Positions 15,614 through 18,196 of a stretch of 18,196 bases of DNA are shown in pieces. Numbering within the stretch: the first letter of the stretch is position 1; each line of letters begins with the position of its first letter. The stretch is from NCBI GenBank assembly GCA_964590495.1, contig CAZPWQ010000069.1, forward strand, positions 1 through 18,196, given 5' to 3'. The stretch is from CAZPWQ01 sp964590495. Its GTDB lineage: Bacteria > Bacteroidota > Rhodothermia > Balneolales > Balneolaceae. The notes under the pieces were generated by a model. The model was not told the DNA's origin and searched no databases. It worked only from the letters and a program-made list of their open reading frames with translations. The translations under genes and the position numbers were made by a program.

Positions 15614-15660
15614 ACAGGATATTTCCCGGTCATTTTTAATGGCCGGGAAATTCTACCTGT
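15614..15660 (+). other. Stable intercistronic hairpin between SusC and SusD genes
   Basis: ATTTCCCGGTCAT (15621-15633) pairs with ATGGCCGGGAAAT (15639-15651) in a 13-bp stem with one G-U pair and a 5-nt loop. An outer ACAGG (15614-15618) can pair with CCTGT (15656-15660). No U run follows, so it is more likely an mRNA-stabilising or attenuating hairpin than a full terminator. It begins three bases after the SusC stop codon. Confidence 0.65.
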
Positions 15661-15699
15661 TCTTGCATAAAGGTTATAATCGGTCATAAATAAATAATT

Positions 15700-17469
15700 A
15701 TGAAGAACTTACATACTATGAAAAAACTAAAATATAAAATACTTGGAGTCCTGTGCATTGTACTGGTACTTGGTTCATGTGATCAGGACGTGTTGGACAT
15801 CAGCCCTACAGATCAGATTTCTGATGCCACTGTCTGGGAAGACCCCGCTTTGATTGATCTCTATCTTTCTGATATCTACAGAAGAATGAATCACGGACTG
15901 CGGGAAGTCAAACTCGCTTCTCTTTCCGATGATATGCATTTTATTCACGGTTACGGAACCATTGATGTGGTTCAGGGTACCTCAAGCCCCAGTAACCTCG
16001 CGGCATGGAATCGCGGTGATCTCGAACATTATCGCTGGGGTCATTTGTACAGTGCTATCAGGCAAGTTAATATCGTATTGAAAAATATTGATGATGCGAA
16101 TGTTACAGACGACTTTAAGGAGAATGTTAAAGGCGAGGCTCATTTTCTCAGAGCTTTCTTTTATCACAATCTCGTCCGTAACTATGGTGGTGTACCGATC
16201 ATCACCGATGTATTCGAGTTGGATGATGATATGCTGGTAGCACGAAACAGCTTTGCGGAAAGTGTCGACTTCGTTGTTGATGAAGCCGAAAATGCAGCTG
16301 CCATGCTTCCAGAGGAGTCCAGGGATCTGGGACGTGCAACCAAAGGTGCTGCAATGGCTTTAAAGGCAAGAATCCTTCTTCATGCTGCCAGCGACCTGTT
16401 TGATAATCCTGTTGGAGGAACCGAATTAACCGGTTATACATCAGGAGATCAGCAGGCACGATACCGTGCAGCCAAAAATGCTGCTCAGGAAGTGATGGAT
16501 ATGGGCCGCTATAGTCTTTTCAACCGGCACGATGACCCGGCTTTCAATTATGAGCAATTGTTTATTGTGAATGAAGACCACGAAGAGGCGATAATGAACC
16601 GGTATTTCCTGTCTAGCAGGGACTGGGACGATGCCTTCCTTCCGCACCAGTTTAATGGTCCTAACGGATACCGCGGCTGGGCTGGAAATACTCCTCTCCA
16701 GTCACTTGTAGATGCTTATGAAATGGAAGACGGTACCGAATTCGACTGGAGCAATCCTGCACATGCTGATGCTCCTTTTGAAAATCGTGACCCGCGTTTT
16801 TATGCCTCCATCCTTCATGACGGAGCTCCCTGGCTCGAACCGCCATCTTTCCGTGAGCCTTACGATGTGGACGGTATCATTCAGACATTCGAACACGTAG
16901 TCATAGACGGAGAGGAAATTCCCGGTGTAGATACTCGTAGTGGTCCCATCGAAGACTGGAACGGCAGTGTATCCCGTTATTACCTTCGAAAATTCATCGA
17001 CCCGACAATGCCGCCCCAGGAGCGACAAGAAACTCCCTGGCCGATATTCCGGTATGGTGAGATCCTGATGAATTATGCGGAAGCATCTATCGCACTGGGA
17101 GAGGAAGACGATGCACGTACCGTTCTCAACCAGATCAGAGACCGGGCAGGTATGCCTGATATTACCGAAAGCGGACAGGCTTTGGTCGAACGCTATCAGA
17201 ATGAACGTCGCATTGAACTGTTCGGTGAAGATCACAGGTACTTTGACATTCGAAGATGGATGATCGCACCTGATAAATATCATGACGCTGAAGGTATCAG
17301 GATTACAGCAGATGCTACAGATCGAAGACGGAGAAGTACGTATTCCAATTTTTCTTATGAGGTTTTCCATGTTCAGGACAGGGATTGGAATGACAGCCAT
17401 TATTTCGCTCCGATTCCCAATGACGAGATAAACCGTAATGATCTATTGGAGCAAAATCCGGGTTATTAA
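15700..17469 (+). CDS. SusD/RagB-family nutrient-binding outer-membrane lipoprotein
   Basis: A 589-residue surface lipoprotein that caps the SusC-like barrel and binds the nutrient. The N-terminus is a lipoprotein signal with lipobox LGSC and C27. Translation starts at 15700, or at 15718, which gives MKKLKYKILG, the more usual signal form. The N-terminal SusD-like part includes ISPTDQISDATVWEDPALI and a helical repeat region around FLRAFFYHNLVRNYGGVPII. The C-terminal RagB/SusD part includes GEILMNYAEA, VLNQIRDRAGMPDI (around 475) and ERRIELFGEDHRYFDIRRW (starting at about 502), and the protein ends with PIPNDEINRNDLLEQNPGY, typical of the family. It follows SusC in the same operon and is followed by a terminator. 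The ligand is unknown. Confidence 0.96.
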   Translation: MKNLHTMKKLKYKILGVLCIVLVLGSCDQDVLDISPTDQISDATVWEDPALIDLYLSDIYRRMNHGLREVKLASLSDDMHFIHGYGTIDVVQGTSSPSNLAAWNRGDLEHYRWGHLYSAIRQVNIVLKNIDDANVTDDFKENVKGEAHFLRAFFYHNLVRNYGGVPIITDVFELDDDMLVARNSFAESVDFVVDEAENAAAMLPEESRDLGRATKGAAMALKARILLHAASDLFDNPVGGTELTGYTSGDQQARYRAAKNAAQEVMDMGRYSLFNRHDDPAFNYEQLFIVNEDHEEAIMNRYFLSSRDWDDAFLPHQFNGPNGYRGWAGNTPLQSLVDAYEMEDGTEFDWSNPAHADAPFENRDPRFYASILHDGAPWLEPPSFREPYDVDGIIQTFEHVVIDGEEIPGVDTRSGPIEDWNGSVSRYYLRKFIDPTMPPQERQETPWPIFRYGEILMNYAEASIALGEEDDARTVLNQIRDRAGMPDITESGQALVERYQNERRIELFGEDHRYFDIRRWMIAPDKYHDAEGIRITADATDRRRRSTYSNFSYEVFHVQDRDWNDSHYFAPIPNDEINRNDLLEQNPGY

Positions 17470-17516
17470 ACCGATAGATCTGTTTAATTTCTCTTAAAAT
17501 AAGGGCAATTCATTAG

Positions 17517-17555
17517 CAAACTGTCGTCATAAAAAGGCGGCAGTTTGTTTTATTT
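17517..17555 (+). terminator. Rho-independent terminator after the SusD gene
   Basis: CAAACTGTCGTC (17517-17528) pairs with GGCGGCAGTTTG (17536-17547) in a 12-bp stem with two G-U pairs. The loop is ATAAAAA and a T-rich stretch (TTTTATTT) follows. It lies 47 bp past the SusD stop and separates this operon from the next receptor gene. Confidence 0.9.
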
Positions 17556-17584
17556 CAGGCCTATAGCATCACATCATTTTCTCA

Positions 17585-17645
17585 GTGGTCCTTTGTGATT
17601 CTTTTGCCCTGGGCATCCCATCGGGGGTGAAACTCTGTGAAATAG
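17585..17645 (+). repeat. Dispersed intergenic repeat, copy A
   Basis: It starts GTGGTCCTTTGTGAT, like the copy at 7583-7621, carries the TGGGCATCCC, ATC and GGGGGTG block shared with the inverted copy at 7414-7480, and ends AACTCTGTGAAATAG. It sits in the 5' leader of the last gene, ending 19 bp before its ATG. Confidence 0.6.
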
Positions 17646-17664
17646 CCAGGAAAGCACCAAAAAT

Positions 17665-18196
17665 ATGAGAAAGCACTTATTCAGAACAATCGTGTTGCTG
17701 TTAATTTCTGTTATCTTTCTGGTATCAGCTGCAACGAAAGCTATAGCCCAAAATTCAACAGTCCAGGGAATCGTTACCGACAGCTCTTCAGCACAGCCTT
17801 TGGAAGGCGCTAATATTTCTCTGCAAAAGCTGGAACCTCCTGATATCCAGACCAGGGGGATGGCCGCAGATGAAAACGGATTTTATCAAATTACCAGTCT
17901 GCAGCCGGATACTTATGCTCTTCGAATCAGCTATATCGGCTATCGGACGCATGAAGACACTCTTACACTTGCCAGAGGCGAAATCCGGACCGTCAGTATA
18001 GCTCTGTCTACAATTGAGGAAGAACTCGATGAAGTAATTGTTGCCCCGACGGGGGGTGTGGCACGCCTGGAGGCCGGCCGGCAGAGAATTTCTTCCGAGG
18101 ATATCCAACGAGTACCGTCGCCTTCCGGTACGGGTGATCTGGCCGGTTATCTTCAGGCACTGCCGGGCATTGTTACGATGGGTGACAGGGGAGGGC
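17665..18196 (+). CDS. TonB-dependent receptor, N-terminal part (cut by window edge)
   Basis: The frame is open from ATG 17665 to the window end and gives 177 residues. The first 28 or so form a signal peptide ending AIAQ. Residues 30-115 are a carboxypeptidase-regulatory-like domain, with VQGIVTDSSSAQPLEGANIS and YALRISYIGYRTHEDTLTL. A TonB-box-like LDEVIVAP follows at about 121-128, then the start of a plug domain, with DLAGYLQALPGIVTMGD. There is no STN domain, so this receptor is not expected to signal to a FecR protein. It is not of clear SusC type in the part seen. It follows the SusD terminator by about 110 bp, so it is probably a separate transcription unit. The ligand is unknown. A minus-strand frame at 17788-18108 is a shadow of this gene. 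Confidence 0.92.
   Translation, partial: MRKHLFRTIVLLLISVIFLVSAATKAIAQNSTVQGIVTDSSSAQPLEGANISLQKLEPPDIQTRGMAADENGFYQITSLQPDTYALRISYIGYRTHEDTLTLARGEIRTVSIALSTIEEELDEVIVAPTGGVARLEAGRQRISSEDIQRVPSPSGTGDLAGYLQALPGIVTMGDRGG

Noticed and set aside
16702..17400. 232-codon minus-strand frame
   Set aside because: Antisense to the C-terminal half of the SusD-like gene, which carries clear family motifs throughout.
1..18196. tRNA, rRNA, phage or integrase genes, attachment sites or replication origin
   Set aside because: I looked for these and saw none; every long frame with protein character belongs to the uptake, sugar and regulatory genes described.

Overview
The window looks like chromosomal DNA from a heterotroph of the Bacteroidota or the related Balneolota/Rhodothermota. 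The evidence is a SusC/SusD pair with its own ECF sigma factor and FecR anti-sigma factor, a second TonB-dependent receptor with a carboxypeptidase-regulatory-like N-terminal domain, a Tat-exported lipoprotein, no obvious Shine-Dalgarno sequences, and moderate GC content. The C-terminal part of a Vibrio-SGLT-like sodium/sugar symporter would suit a saline habitat. The placement is inferred from gene families; no rRNA or other taxonomic marker is present.

Region 1 (1-3030) is a galactose-use operon: the end of an SSS-family Na+/galactose-type symporter, then galK and galT, closed by a strong rho-independent terminator. Together they import galactose and convert it to glucose-1-phosphate and UDP-galactose; galE and galM are not in the window.

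Region 2 (3100-7351) is a two-gene unit. The first gene encodes a large secreted PVC-type dehydrogenase-like beta-propeller with an N-terminal type-1 copper (cupredoxin) domain and no heme-binding CxxCH. The second encodes a secreted protein with seven FG-GAP/VCBS-type repeats. The dehydrogenase gene starts at TTG, and its propeller part is much richer in GC than its start and the neighbouring genes.

Region 3 (7352-9778) holds two divergent genes: a Tat-exported, lipid-anchored sugar isomerase/epimerase-like TIM barrel on the minus strand and an exported DUF1080 (3-keto-disaccharide hydrolase family) protein on the plus strand. These families occur together in pathways that act on 3-keto sugars, so regions 2 and 3 may form an envelope-located oxidative glycoside route. 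The gaps around them carry dispersed repeats and a four-hairpin palindromic element.

Region 4 (9779-17555) is a regulated outer-membrane uptake locus: ECF sigma factor, FecR anti-sigma factor, SusC-like receptor with an N-terminal STN signalling domain, and SusD-like lipoprotein, ending in a clear terminator. The STN domain and the gene order predict substrate-induced control across the envelope. The sigma gene is preceded by a 22-nt tandem repeat and by a duplicated start region that creates a seven-codon leader reading frame.

Region 5 (17556-18196) is a dispersed repeat followed by the first 177 codons of another TonB-dependent receptor, cut by the window edge.
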